Shown here: in pieces, positions 35,239 to 47,774 of the stretch | Numbering within the stretch: the first letter of the stretch is position 1 | How the letters are laid out: each line of letters begins with the position of its first letter | Assembly: GCA_013396655.1 (NCBI GenBank) | Contig: WBMV01006503.1 | Location: 449,896-513,895, forward strand | From: Campylorhamphus procurvoides | Lineage: Eukaryota; Chordata; Aves; Passeriformes; Dendrocolaptidae | Direction of reading: 5' to 3' | DNA length: 64,000 bases | Made by a program: the position numbers and the translations under genes | Notes under the pieces: model-generated | What the model saw: only the letters and a program-made list of their open reading frames with translations | Databases searched by the model: none | Told to the model about the DNA's origin: nothing

Positions 35239-36989
35239 ATTCAGGATATTTGCAAAACTTGCCTTTGTGAAATCTGATGAACTATGCTTTGGTTAACATT
35301 TCAGTATAATGGAAGTTATATTCCTGTGAGGCTCTGAACACCTCTTGTAAGGGCAGTGACATTGCTTCAGTACAATGCTAAGCTGTGCTGTCCTCTCATA
35401 GCTGTATCTGTAGCATGCTGGGTGATGACACTGTCCTATTGCTAAGCTGTACTGATGTTCTGAATGAAAAGGATCTGATCCTGCCTGTAGTCAGAATGGA
35501 AGGCAGACAGTGAGCTCACCCATCTCTGTGCATCACCAATTCCCAGCATGAGCTTTACTTGAAGCTAGAAAGCCATATGTGGGAAGAGGAAGGTAAAACA
35601 GTATTGGAAGAAGGAAACACTGTAAATTATGCTAAGTATTGTGTCCCTTTTCTTCACTGGAACAGTCAAGAAAAGTGGTGGGAAAGATACTCCTGGGGAT
35701 ATTGCATCAAAGACAGTTTTCTGCCAGGGAGCTCAGATGATAACTGTGAAGGAGATGAGCTGTGCCTGTTGAAGAAGCACTGGGCTGTGACATTCATATT
35801 TGAGGAGTAGAATAGAGGTGAGACCTGAGCCTCTTGTCTACATTTTTCTCACTGTATCTGTTATAAATTTGTCTGTCTCTCTCCAGACAGCATATGTAAG
35901 ATTCACTCTGTTAATACTCATTTTCCTAGTAGGGATGATGTTTTGAAGGCACAGTCTCTGTCATCTTTACCATCATAACTGGTAGTAATTTGCTTACTCA
36001 AATAATAGATTAGCTGGTCAATATAAAAGATATATTGTGCTGTCAAAAAGGATTTTGATTGAAAATTGAGGATATAATATGTTCTACTGGGGAGACACAG
36101 AAGTGATTTTTAAAGTGTCCAAAATTTAAAAGGCTCTCTGCCTCCCTTCCCTTCACTTATTTATGCATTTATTTTTCAAATGTCAGTATTGATGGTTGCC
36201 ATTTTCCCATTCAGTTTGAAAGGCATCCATTTCAGAGAGGTGCATCAGATCAATACATTCTTAAAACACAAAATTTAATACACAATACCCAGACATTAGC
36301 CTCACAGAACATTCAGAAGTTAGGATGGGTTATTTATTAAAATTATTCAGAAGCCATTTAGATACTGGTGGTAGTCACAGATAGACTGTATAGCCATATT
36401 GTCCCTTTCATGGATACCAGCCCTTTTCATTCACTGTTACAGACTAGCATGGTTCCTGCTCTTACTGTTAGATATCTGTTTGCAAAAATCTCTGCCCAAA
36501 TAGACATTTGAACTTGTTTAAATTCTGAATGAAATAATTACTGCTGAACACAGGAACCAGAGAACAGATTGAATTCTTCCTATTTATGATTCGCAGGACT
36601 GGCTACTTTCTCAGGTACCTGCAGTACCTTTTGTACAACATGAAGCAGAAGAAAGCTGCAGTCATAATTTTGACTTGTGTTTGATGCCAGTGCAGATGAA
36701 TGAGCACCCAGAGATGTTGTGCAGAGCTGTCTCACTGTCTGTGGTGTCCTTGGAGTCTTTGGCAGCAACTCTTTTTCTGTATTGTGTGTCTTGGGAGTGA
36801 CAAAAACAATTGAAGGTCATCTTTAAAAGTCCATTTTTACTTGATCCCGGAATTGCCTTGGTCTTCTATCTTCACTATAAATCTCAGAGAATTCTTCATT
36901 TCTACAGTTCTAGGGTTTGCTGTAGATCACATTTTAGTCCCAAAATGTGTTATAGTGAAAAATCTAAAATGTGTGTTATGGTATCACAA
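35239..36989. other. Intergenic DNA
   Basis: Non-coding. An 83-codon open frame at 35559-35810 has no recognisable motif. No transposon recognised. Confidence 0.55.
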
Positions 36990-37056
36990 GGTAACCCACC
37001 TAGCTGACCAAGGAGAAGCCAGTTGATATAATCTTTCTGGATTTCAGTAAAGCTTT
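36990..37056 (+). pseudogene. CR1 ORF2 reverse transcriptase fragment (old)
   Basis: In one frame 36991-37010 gives VTHLADQ, and in another frame 37013-37056 gives EKPVDIIFLDFSKAL, ending in the reverse transcriptase motif LDFSKA(F) that carries the first catalytic Asp. A one-base frameshift separates the two. The match stops right after the motif, so only about 65 bases survive. Surrounding DNA is not recognisably CR1. Confidence 0.75.
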
Positions 37057-38739
37057 ACTCTGGTGGTTCAGATGGTTCTGACTCTACAATAAAAACATGA
37101 AGTAAGTTTTCTTGTAGAAGTTCAGCACTTAGTGTACCTTTCTGAAGTTCAAAAAAGCCCTTGCTGCTTAGTGTTCAAGGTGGTTGCAGCTAATTCTAGT
37201 TTCCGTAGTAACAGCATTAATCTGCAAAAAGTATTTCAAACAGTGGCTTCAGCTCACCTGTTAGTTCAGGCAAAAAAATCTTATATTTGTAAGTAAATAA
37301 CCAGAGGCTTTTGATAAGGTGCCCAGAGAAACTGGAAATAAAATAGTCTTCCCTACGAAGGATCAAGAATTAGTATCAAGTATACTGACCACACTGCAGA
37401 GCATGATGTGATGCGGCAATTGGAATCCTTAGCTTCAGATTTCATTACTTCTGTATGCAATAATTTCAAATCTGTTTTGTTATATAGTTTTAGTAGCAGA
37501 CACAACTTAAAAGGTTCAGTGTCATATGAAGATTTACTTGCTGGCTGTGTCAGTCCAGTAAGATTGCATCAAAATGTTCACGTTCAGAACACAAGCATTT
37601 GAAATAGCATGGAGTGCAAGATCATTCCCTTTGACAATTGCTTCACAGAAGTTATATTAGTCCAGTCAAATGATGTTTGACATTGATTTCAAGTTTAGCA
37701 ATTCAGAACTTTTCCTGAAATACCATTTAAAAGTATCATAAATTTGCATTTATATGCTACATTGGTTTTAAAAGATCTTATGCCAAATAATTGATGCTTA
37801 TTTAAAGCCGTTATTACTGTGTCCCTTTGCAGAGTCCTAGATTAATTTTGGGCAAGTGAAACATTTTAAATGGAAATTTTATATGTTAGATTTGTGTTCT
37901 CTTGCAGTCACTTGGACAAGTCATTGCTGCAACTAATATTCTTTGTCTATAAAATGGAATAAGAAAACTGATGACTGGTTGTTAGATTCAGTGGTTAACA
38001 CACAAAATCTTTGAATGAAACATGCTGTCTGAGAGAAATATGCTTCCATGAGATGAAGTCAAATCAAGAAGAAGCTGATGGACCAGAATAATGTCTCTTT
38101 TCTAAGTTTTTTATTAATAGGGTTTTTTTCATCTATTCTATATCTAGTTCATTTATTTTGAATAAGTAATGTTGTCTTGTGAAAGAAGTACATAGTGCTT
38201 GAAATAGAAACTATGACATTCTAGCATGGGAAGTCCCAGTATGTGTCACTCTTGTCTCTTCTCAACAGGAAGAACTGGTGATCTTCTTCAAAATTACTTC
38301 AAATGACTTCAAAACGAAGCACAAACATATATCAGCCAATTTTTAGTGGAAATGGAGCAATGAAAAGGGATTGCAAGATTTAATTTTTTTTCATCATAAA
38401 AGAAAAATCATTATAATAAATGAAAATGTGCATGTTGAAATGCAGAATTAGGTACTCCACCTTGTCATTTTGAGATGTGTGCTAAGGTGTTTTCTTCCAT
38501 CTGCAGGGTGAACCTCATAAAAGTATTTTATTTTCCTTCTCTTTCATTCTGTGCCAGTTGATCGTTGGCATCATACTCTGTCTCCCAGGTGGATCTCACC
38601 ACTCTCTTTTTATTATCTTTATGTGCATAAGAGCTTATTCAGCATCATGGGAATGCATGTACTGTACAAGAGTCTAAAAGTGAAAAGATCTGCCAGACAG
38701 ATCAGAGAAATGAAAGTAGTTCGTGAATTTCAGTTTAAT
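37057..38739. other. Intergenic DNA
   Basis: Non-coding AT-rich sequence. A possible second reverse transcriptase scrap near 37310 (EAFDKVP in one frame) is too short to call. Confidence 0.5.
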
Positions 38740-38950
38740 TCTTTTTTGTATGTAGGTTGATAACTTGTTCTGGATATATCTGCAGTGCATGCTTCCTAAT
38801 ATTTCATATGCCAAATACTGAACAGATGTACTTCTAGCCTGGATAAATTGAGACCCGCATTTAGGATATGAAGATGAAAATTCAGAAAGCAAGAGACAAC
38901 AAGATTTTTAGCTGAAACTTTATGCTGACAATGCACTTCCAGATACAATA
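38740..38950. repeat. Unclassified dispersed repeat, copy 2
   Basis: Partner of the repeat at 32860-33070, same orientation, offset 5,880. The closest stretch is gcttcctaatatttcat through aacagatgtactt (38791-38833). Both copies are AT-rich with no coding potential. Confidence 0.6.
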
Positions 38951-41900
38951 GAATGCAGCATTTGAATGGTAATATCAGTACACCATAAATATTGAGAACC
39001 TGGATTTCCAGGAATCTGAACATCACCATCACCACTACCTCCCTTCGTCTTCAGGCTCATGCATTTGTCCAGACTAAAAGGGCAGTTCTCTACACAGAGA
39101 AATACGAGGTACCACGGTCCTTGAAGCTGGTGTGGCCAAGGATCAGGATTGCACAACATTTAGTACAAAAACTCCCATTAATGACTATTTTCAGTCTCTT
39201 ATTCTCCATTGGCACTCCTGGAATGTCTTTCACTATCACTTTAGCTGCCTCAAGAGCCTTACAACTGCAGGCAAAACATTTCTTATGGAACAGAGAGTAA
39301 GTGTTGAGTATTTCTTCCAGGTTTCATTTGGAGGGAAGGCCATATAAATGAAGCTGCATCTCCAATATTTTAAATCCCTCAAAGGATTATAGGAATTTGG
39401 GTTATTCTGTAGTCAATATGTCTTTGCAAAGGCTGGATTTCCAGATCTCCTGGAATCCACTGCTGCATGAAATCTTTGTTCAAAGAAGCATAAAACTGCA
39501 GTAATGTAATACAAGACTGAGACTAGGAATGAAAGTTAAGATAGTATTTTAACTCCCTGAACTCAGCCATGCCATGTCTCACCAGGTCACTTTTATATGG
39601 GAGCAGACTTCTACATTTCATATGCACTAATGAATGCATCTCTGTGCTCACACAATGACAGGAACAAATATAATTGCTCATGAACCACATGGAATGACCA
39701 CAGAGCCAAGCTGCTGCAGACTTTCTCTCAGCAGCACCCATGGGATCATAAGGTAGCTGAGGCTGCAAGGGGCCTTGGGAGGTTATTAAGGGAAGTCACT
39801 GACAAAATACACAGGCATTGACTCAAAACATGGAAGCACAAATTCACGATCCATTTAAAGCAGGATTTGAAGTTGGGAGGTAAGTTAGACAGAGAGTACA
39901 TCTGCTATAAAGACAGTGGTCTGAGTAGGGCTCCTTTCAGGATAAGTCTCTGAGACCTTTCTCTTTCTTGGCACATGACACTTGGCACAGAAGGCACTGT
40001 CTTATGTGTGGCATCAGGCTGCCTGGCAGTGCTGCCATGTAGTGTGTCATTCCAGGGCTGGAAAGCTAACCTGCAGATGTGCAAGCTGTGCCACCAGTAG
40101 CTGAAGAAGTTTTGAGAATAGTGCAGAAGGTCTTAGAAAATGATAGCACTGGTAAAAAAATTAGTTTGGGCCATTGACTATTATCTTATATGGTAAATGG
40201 AATTGCTTCCTGATGCTAAGCAAATAACAGTATTTTGATGGGCTACTTGACTATTTAATGTGCACAGAAATGTGATTTTGACATGATTAGCAAAAGAAAA
40301 AAACATTTGAGAAAGCCATCTAATCCTGCTTCCTCCTTTTAGCTCTAGAGAACCAGAGAAACGGTAGCATTTCAAATTGCGATTTCCTCTTTCGTCTAAT
40401 TATTATGGGAGCTGGAATGATTAACAAAACAGAAAACAAGCACTTAATGGACACATAAAAACTGTTAAATAGACAGAAAAAACACTCATGCTCTGTGTTT
40501 GCTTTTCTGTTAGTGGTGCACTTTCAGAGACACTACCTCAGTGTTACTATTTAACACATGAGTTTTAAAGATTCAAACAAGAGCAGACAGGTTTCATTAA
40601 CATAGGAGGTCCCTGAAGAAATAAATATTTATTAAACTTTCAGTGATGTAAAAAGAGTGGGGTTTTTTAACCACACTTGAAATGCTGGTGTACTGCCTGC
40701 CAAATACATACCTGGTGAGCTATTTAGAAACTTCCTGTTCCACATGCTAATTAACAGTCTATGAATTTTAACTTAAATCAGGGTCACATAGCTGAAATGT
40801 ATTTCAAAGGAGGCCTGCATTTGTCATTCAAAGGCATTGCCAAGGTTTTAAGGCCTTGCTATAAAGTGGATTTCACAGCTTGAAAAACTAGTTCTCCAAT
40901 AACAACTGGGTCAAAACTAGGAGGAACCCTTAAGCACTGAGTCACATGAGGTGCATTAGATGCACTTACATTTGAAATCAGAGTTAATCCAAAACTGGAA
41001 CACTCAGCATAAACCTCTTGGCCTCCTTGTGGGCAGTGTGGCCCTGGATTCAGACTCCTACCAGATCATGCCTCACTGCTTAAGGTTGCAGTGAGATTCA
41101 CTGAACACATAGGAACATCACTGGATGAAAATGTGCCTCTTCCGAGCACCTGGACAGATTTTTGGGGGGGAGTGGTAGCTAAGCTGACTGCAATGTCTTC
41201 CGCCTATATTCAGTGCTGCATGGACAGTGTCACAGTCAAAGCAGTGGCAAAGCACCATAACTCCCTCTTCCTACCACCGGCACAGTTGTATCTTGTGAGG
41301 AAACAGCTTCTTGATATGTAGATACCTTGATTAAATTATCTTTGGAAAATATTTTAACTGTTTGCTAAATGGTGGTGTCAGATTTCCAAATGTTTTTTTC
41401 TTTTTCTTTATTCCGTAAGAGCTTGCTAACCAAGGTTTCACTAGGTCAATTTTTATACCTCACCTATTCATGTCTTAGTATTTTGCATCTAAATAATTTT
41501 TAAAAATATTGCCTCATACTTTTATAACTGATCTGGAAGATAAGATTCAGTTATTATTAGAAAATATCATTTTGTCTTTTCTCTCATGTGTCACTTCCCC
41601 ATTATTTACCTGTAGTTTTGATGCTTTTCATCCCTGGGTAGGAGCAAACAAGCTTACTTTTTTCAAATTACAGGCTCAGTTGTCTAGGAAAAGGGCATGT
41701 CAGCCACATCTACATAATGTGGCTTTATCCTGAGAGACCAGGTGCATATTTAGCTGTATGTGAGTACCTGGGAAGCCAAAGGACCCAGAATAAGACATGA
41801 GAGCAGAATGAACAATGCCAATCCATAGATTTAAGGTTACGTCAAACTTGAGTTAAAGCCAGTCAGAGCAAAGCTGGAAAGACATGGAGGAAGCACATCT

Positions 41901-42344
41901 GGGATACAGAGCTAGCTGGAAGTGGCAAGATTTGCTGCTTTTCTTGTGACTTTAAACAGGGAGGAAAGGGAAAGAGGGGAAGGTGAAGAAGGGCGGTATG
42001 GCAACACTTGCTGCTGCAAGCTGCCAGCCTTTGTTCCAGCTATTCTTGCCACATGACACCTGTGATTCCTTCTTTGGCAGTTGTAGCAGTAGCAGGAATG
42101 ACTCTTCAAGGCCCTATTGTGATAAAATTTGTGAGGTTGTTTGGTAATGGTTGTTTGTCTCCTCCAGCAGCCTGGAAACTGCTTGCTTTGCCTAAGGATA
42201 GAGTAGCTCCAAACAAGAAGAACCCTTGTATGTAAAGAGTGGAGGGTATTAAATATCTGTGTGGAAGCAATATTACCCCCATATCTGGTACCTGCAATCA
42301 CATCAGGATCACAAGGTCAAATTTTGACATCCACAACTGAAAAA
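38951..42344. other. Intergenic DNA, no gene recognised
   Basis: Non-coding. Open frames up to about 130 codons near 39.0 and 42.0 kb overlap on opposite strands and show no family motif. A small hairpin (CTCACTGC 41072-41079 with GCAGTGAG 41088-41095) is present without context. Confidence 0.55.
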
Positions 42345-42690
42345 AAAAATAAAATTGGACAGAGTTCAAAGAGAATCTGCAAGGATGATCGTGAGGGTTG
42401 GGAAATATGTTTTCCATTCAGAAAACAAGTTCAGCTTACTTCTTTCATTAAACATGAAATTAAGTCTACTTAAAAGTAGGCAAGGAAACCCAAATGGGAG
42501 TCTAAACTGGTTCTTCTGTGTGGCTGATAACAATGTAGCAAGATCCAAATATATAGTGGCAATTTAATGTTGGAACAGTTTAGCAATTTCCTCACTACTG
42601 AAAATCTGAAAACAAAATTTGAATGTTTTTCTAGGCATGAGTTAATCCAGGAAAGGTTGCTTCCCTTTTGTGTACAGGGGATTACCCTGA
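42345..42690 (+). mobile_element. Possible ancient CR1/L3-type LINE 3' region
   Basis: The stretches acagagttcaaagagaatct and gcaaggatgatcgtgagggt, followed downstream by tggaacagtttagcaatttc, fall in the order seen in 3' regions of old CR1/L3-type elements (family recall). Divergence is high and no tail or reverse transcriptase motif is left, so this is tentative. Confidence 0.35.
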
Positions 42691-43640
42691 TTATCACTTT
42701 ACTCTCTTCTAGTCTTCAGAACAATTAATTGTGTACCACAGCTTGTCTCCTCCCTGAAATACAGCTAATCTCGGTGAGTGCATTGCAAGAACAGAATGTC
42801 CTGTGAGCAGGATTCTTATAGTGATCCTGTGTATGGATTCTCTGGCATGTAAGAATATGCTTCCAGTGATTCTACATTCTGTGTCCTCTCTGTGAAAACA
42901 TTCATAAAGTGCCTCTGTCCTGGCACCAATCTTCATGAAACTTGCAAGAGTGGGGCACATGGAAAGAATATAAACCTGTAATCCTTGTTTGCTAATGGAA
43001 ACAGCCTGAAAAAGAAAGCAGTTTCCCTGCTAATCACTAACTGTGGTGACACAGGCACAATAAACTGTGAAACTAATATTTGATGTTTGCCTGAATTTAT
43101 AGTGATGTTGCTAAAATATCCCACTCAACCTCCCGTGTACCATCTGGATCTGCAAGGATTTAGAGCAAAAACCTACTGTGTTTATTTGAGATGTTTTAAT
43201 TTTCAAACAGCTTGGAATGCTCTGGAGCAAGTTTCCAGCTGGAATTCAAGTTGGAGAAATAGGCCAACAGTCACTGGATGGATGGATTGGTCATGATGAT
43301 GTTTTTTAATATTTTTCTATTATTTTCCTTTTCTGTTCTATTTTCTTTTCCTGTTCCTTTTTGTGTTTTGACTGTTGCTAAGCAAGATGCTAAGGATTTC
43401 AGAGAACCTTTCACAACAGACTGGTGTCCATATTTAAGAATCTGTACTGTTCCCTCCTCCTCACCTGCATTGTACTTACGGAGTTACACTCAGTGCTCAG
43501 TTGCTCAAACATGCAGTTTCATGTAATTCTTTTGCAGTTATATTTGCTCTGAGACCCTCTGCAACACCAAACAAGAGTCACAAAGAGGTCAGGAATAGAG
43601 GAATTAATTTGTTAAACTGAAGGCCAGCCAAAAGATTTTA
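42691..43640. other. Intergenic DNA
   Basis: Non-coding sequence between a doubtful old LINE and a GT-rich repeat. Nothing recognised. Confidence 0.55.
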
Positions 43641-43694
43641 TGTGTGTGTCTGCATGCATGTGTGTGTGTGCCTGCATGCATGTGTGTGTGTGCT
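43641..43694 (+). repeat. Compound GT / TGCATGCA tandem repeat
   Basis: Two consecutive 22-bp units (43651-43672 and 43673-43694) each consist of TGCATGCA followed by a TG run and then GCC or GCT, differing at one base. They are preceded by a short TG run from 43641. A small minisatellite nested in a GT microsatellite. Confidence 0.9.
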
Positions 43695-46600
43695 CATGCA
43701 CTTCTCAAAGGATGAGGCTGAAGTTCAGGATTGTTTTCAAAGGAGTCTGTTTTTAAGTCAGGGCCAGGACTGACATTCCTTGCTCTTAGGGATAAGCACT
43801 CAACATGTTTCTGAAAAATCCTGGCATATTGCTAGAGTATACGAGATCACAAGAAATATATTGGATGGTCAGGGGAGGAAAAGTAAAGGAACTGCAGGCT
43901 GGGGATTACATAATAGATAAGAAGTGAAAAAAAAAGAAGCTCCTTCTGGTCCAGTCACAGATAGTTTGTGTAGTTTATTTCTTCAGGCCTAAGTTTGCAG
44001 ATGCCCAGCAACTTCCTCCCAGTCTCCTTGTATTTTCTTGTGTATGGAACAACTTGTGGTGAATGCAGAGCTGATAGACTAAAGTTCAGATCAGTCAAAA
44101 AACAGCCTGGAACAGGCATTATCTGGAGGTATTGTACGGGCTCTGAGAAAAGGAGACATGTGCCCAGCGTATATTTTGTGGCTTTGTAGTTGGGCAATAG
44201 TGCTGCCATGCAGTTTTGGGAAGAGGCAGGTGTAAGACATTACTCTTAAGAGAAAGGAAAACTGATGTTGTTTTTATTTCTCTCCTTTTGTATTTAGTCC
44301 ATTTATTTCCAAATTTTTGTAATAGGATTTTAGAATATTACTTTGATTATGAAATCCCTCTAGTTTTCAATGCTTTTCATTACTGTAGGAAGAAATACCA
44401 TTTGCTGTGCTGCCACCTAGTGCTTACGTTTTGATTTTGAGCACATTAACACTTTTTTAATTATTATTGGTTTTCTTCAGGTTTTTAAGGTTCTCTTTCC
44501 CATGAAACAGCAATGAACACACAAATCAAACATTTCTCTCAGTTTGAAAAATGCAACTTCATCTGAGTATCTGCTGCAAAGAATCTGGGTCTCCATGGTC
44601 TCCATGGAGGAAGAATATAAAAGATATCTCTTTACAGATGAGAGTGTGGTTAATGGAGTACAATCCCTACATTATTATTCTGTTATTCTGATGAATTGGG
44701 GTTTGTCTGTTGTTTGGTTTGCAGAATTCTTTAATCTAATATCTATTGACATCCATTTGGTGGGCAAAGAAACTTTCTGGATACCTAAAGAAGCAAGCAC
44801 AAGTGTGTTCAGTTGTGCTTTTTTTGTTTATAACAGGTATGATACATAACACAGTTCAAAGTATTCCCTGAGGTTAAACAGAGTTGCAGAGAACAAATTA
44901 TAGAAAGGATGTATAGCATATAACATACAGCAGAGTGCAGTGTTAATACAGTTTCTACTATGGTCTGTTCTGTTTCCAGGCTTTAATGTTTCTATGGTTC
45001 AGGATAGGTAAGTGGAATCAGAAAAAATTAAAACCCAGCCAGCCTCTTCTGCTCACCATGTCCAGACCCAAAGCTTTTGGGACGTAGGTATGTAGGCACT
45101 TGCAAGATGTAGGAAATTCTGCTGAACTATCTCTTTAAAACTTAACAGTACACCCGGGTCTAGTTGCAGTTACACCACCTTGTCCCCCTCCAGAACTGCA
45201 AAATCTTGGATCGTGTAAGATTTGCTCTGCCTCCTTCTCGAGAGGTTAAAAGTTTTTGCAGGAAGAAAAGGTGGATCTGTACATGTTGCAGGGGTTTATA
45301 GTCCCTCTGCACTTACGGGGGCTGGCCTAGGTTTGGATGTTACCCTTGAGTACTGCTAAATTTTGAATGAAAATTCTGTGGAGCTAATGGGAGGACTGGT
45401 GGCTACTGCCAATTTTGTTGAAATGTGAGAATGAACCAGTTAAAAGCTGTTGTCTCACTGGAGTCTGGCCACCTATTTCAGAGGAGGTAAGTAGAGGGGG
45501 GAATGTGTGCTATTTATGGTGAAAAGTTCAGGAATGTCCTTGCCATGTCTAGTATTTCAGTGGTGATTGGAGTGCATTGTCCACTCTCCTGGCAGTAAAC
45601 TCCTCCATGCCTTATTTGTACTTTGTGCACTGAAACCTTGTTCTCATGGCTATTTCTGCCTGGTAGATCTGAGCACACATTCTTTCTACATGCCATTTGG
45701 ACATATAGAGAAAGATTCAGTAGTGTAGAGGACAGATTTGTATCTATGTAATACCTTGCTTATACTTCTCTGCTCATGGCCAAAATGCATTTAGGGAACA
45801 TCTTTGTCTTTGATATTTTAAAATAAATTGTTGGGTTTTATCTCCCTCCCCCCATTTTTTTGTAAAAGGAATGGCTATATAAAAAAAATATATTTTTACT
45901 TGTAAAGCATTCTATAGTTACTTCAGACATGATTTATCCTATTATGCTTTAAAAAATTAAACATAAATTATTATTATGTAGGAAAAGTGAGGACACAGCA
46001 GTAAAAGACAAAGTCTTAATCAAGTATTTCTGTACAGTCTGCCTCAGCAGCTTGCACATTATTCTAAGAGGTTGGACAGGAAAAAATAAGACCTAAGCAG
46101 CAAACGATTTCTATAGTTTTAATAATTTCTTATTTGTGAATATTTGCACATTTAACTGTAAATACTTAAGCCCCATCCCTACTCTTAGGACCTGCCTTCT
46201 GCTGCACACAAACTTTCAAATCCAAAGGAAAGGAAACATCTGGTGTCTCATCTGGCCCAAAAGGCCATACACATTGCACTGCAATAAGTCATGGCAATGC
46301 ATTTGATGTTTTTATTGCATATATAAATAATGTATACTGCTTTGTCTATATATTTGTCATCATAATTTTCCTGCTACAATTAACCCACAAATTCTGCTGA
46401 AGAAATATAGATGACTGAATTAGTCAGGTGCCTTACTAATAGTTTGACATCTGAATATGAAAGTTGATGTCTGTGTGGAAGGCATTGTCCCTTAGTAATT
46501 GTTAGTGTATTTCAGAAGATAAATATGAACGTATCCCCTAATGGTTTTTTCATATTGTGTATTCTATACTTATAATTAGTTAATTGTATAACTTCTACAT

Positions 46601-47668
46601 CAGCTCTGACATTTAAACTATCTCATCCAATGTTACTCACCTTGAAAACATTCTTTGTAGGGCAGAGACAGATTTTCCCTACATAGTCTTGCAGATGAAG
46701 AATGGTACCAAGACTTGGGAAACTGCTGTGGTTTCTCTTTCTCGTGGACACCCAAAAACTGGCCCAACAAACAGAGTCCTGTGAGTAAGGACTGATTTGT
46801 GCGTGTTTATGAAATGCGTTTCCAGACTTGAGGCATGTAAAGAGTGCTGCGTGCTTATACTTATGTTGATGTGGCTTTTTTATTTTTGGGGACTGGAAGT
46901 AAGCTTGGACAGTGTGAGGCACAACTTTACCAGAGTGTGGAATGTGTATATGTTGTGGAATAGGCCAAAGTAAGCATTTCTGTTAAAAGAAAAAAAAAAA
47001 AGGAAAAAGACAGACCTAATGCAAATAGTTATGTCAATACAAAAAAGTCATGAGGTTCAGGCCTTTCGGCACCTGCCCTTTATCTGAACTGACTGGACAC
47101 TTGCATAAATACACAGTTCTTTGCTGTGGTACATGGCTAGTAAAGCACATTCTTTGTGGCTAGAAGGCCCACAAAGATAATTTTATAATTATTGAAAATC
47201 TAGGTGCTAGAACATCAAAGTGACAACAAAACCCTGAAGAACTGTTTACTGACAAAGACAGGTGCAGCCAAGTCTTTTATATCCCTAAGTCACAGTTAAT
47301 CATCAAAGCGGGGCCATTTCATTGTATTCAAGGATTTTTATTTATTTAGGATTTTTCTTGAAACTGAAATGATGCGTTCTGTATATTTTTAATTATTCAA
47401 TAGTAATCTGAGAAAAGTCGCGTTCAACCCGTATTTATAAGGCTTGCAGAGGTTTCTCAGATCAAGACAGCTAAAGTAAATACAACAAATGTAATTTTGT
47501 AGTGCTTAATACAGTTAATCCTTAAAACATGGAACCAGGAAACCCTTATTGGTACTGGTATTTGAAACCTGTAAGCAGTCTCATGTTTCTAGTGCTGATT
47601 TTCCTTTTATTCCACAAAGAAAATAGTATCAAGGCCTTTCTCCTGGAATATTACTTGAGGCTATTCAG
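43695..47668. other. Intergenic DNA, no gene recognised
   Basis: AT-rich non-coding sequence containing the CTCF-like motif at 44.4 kb, an A/T run near 45.88 kb and an A run near 46.99 kb. No coding sequence recognised. Confidence 0.55.
44410..44424 (-). promoter_or_regulatory. Candidate CTCF binding site
   Basis: The minus strand reads GCACTAGGTGGCAGC, matching 13 of 14 positions of the CTCF core consensus CCASYAGRKGGCRS (only the first base differs). A site 42 kb from GSC in a gene desert would suit a chromatin loop or boundary role, but motif matches alone do not prove occupancy. Confidence 0.45.
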
Positions 47669-47774
47669 AAAAAAAAAAAAAAGAAAAAAAAGCACAACAG
47701 GAAATTTGGCTCTTTAGCCCTAATAATGGTCTCTTTATTGAAAGGAGACTGGCTTTTTTTTTTTTTTTTTTTTT
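47669..47774. repeat. Poly(A) and poly(T) tracts in inverted arrangement
   Basis: An A-rich run (47669-47691, one G interruption) is followed 62 bases later by 21 Ts (47754-47774). The two can pair as a hairpin if transcribed. No retropseudogene or SINE body was recognised between or beside them. Confidence 0.85.

Noticed and set aside
35465..35500. ggatctgatcctgcc as a palindromic repeat end
   Set aside because: Only a single short match to an element terminus, with no matching arm found.
37308..37345. Second reverse transcriptase-like scrap (EAFDKVP)
   Set aside because: Seven residues in AT-rich DNA with no neighbouring CR1 similarity; too short to call.
41072..41095. Small hairpin CTCACTGC/GCAGTGAG as a possible RNA structure
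   Set aside because: An 8-bp stem with an 8-base loop is expected many times by chance in 64 kb; no context.
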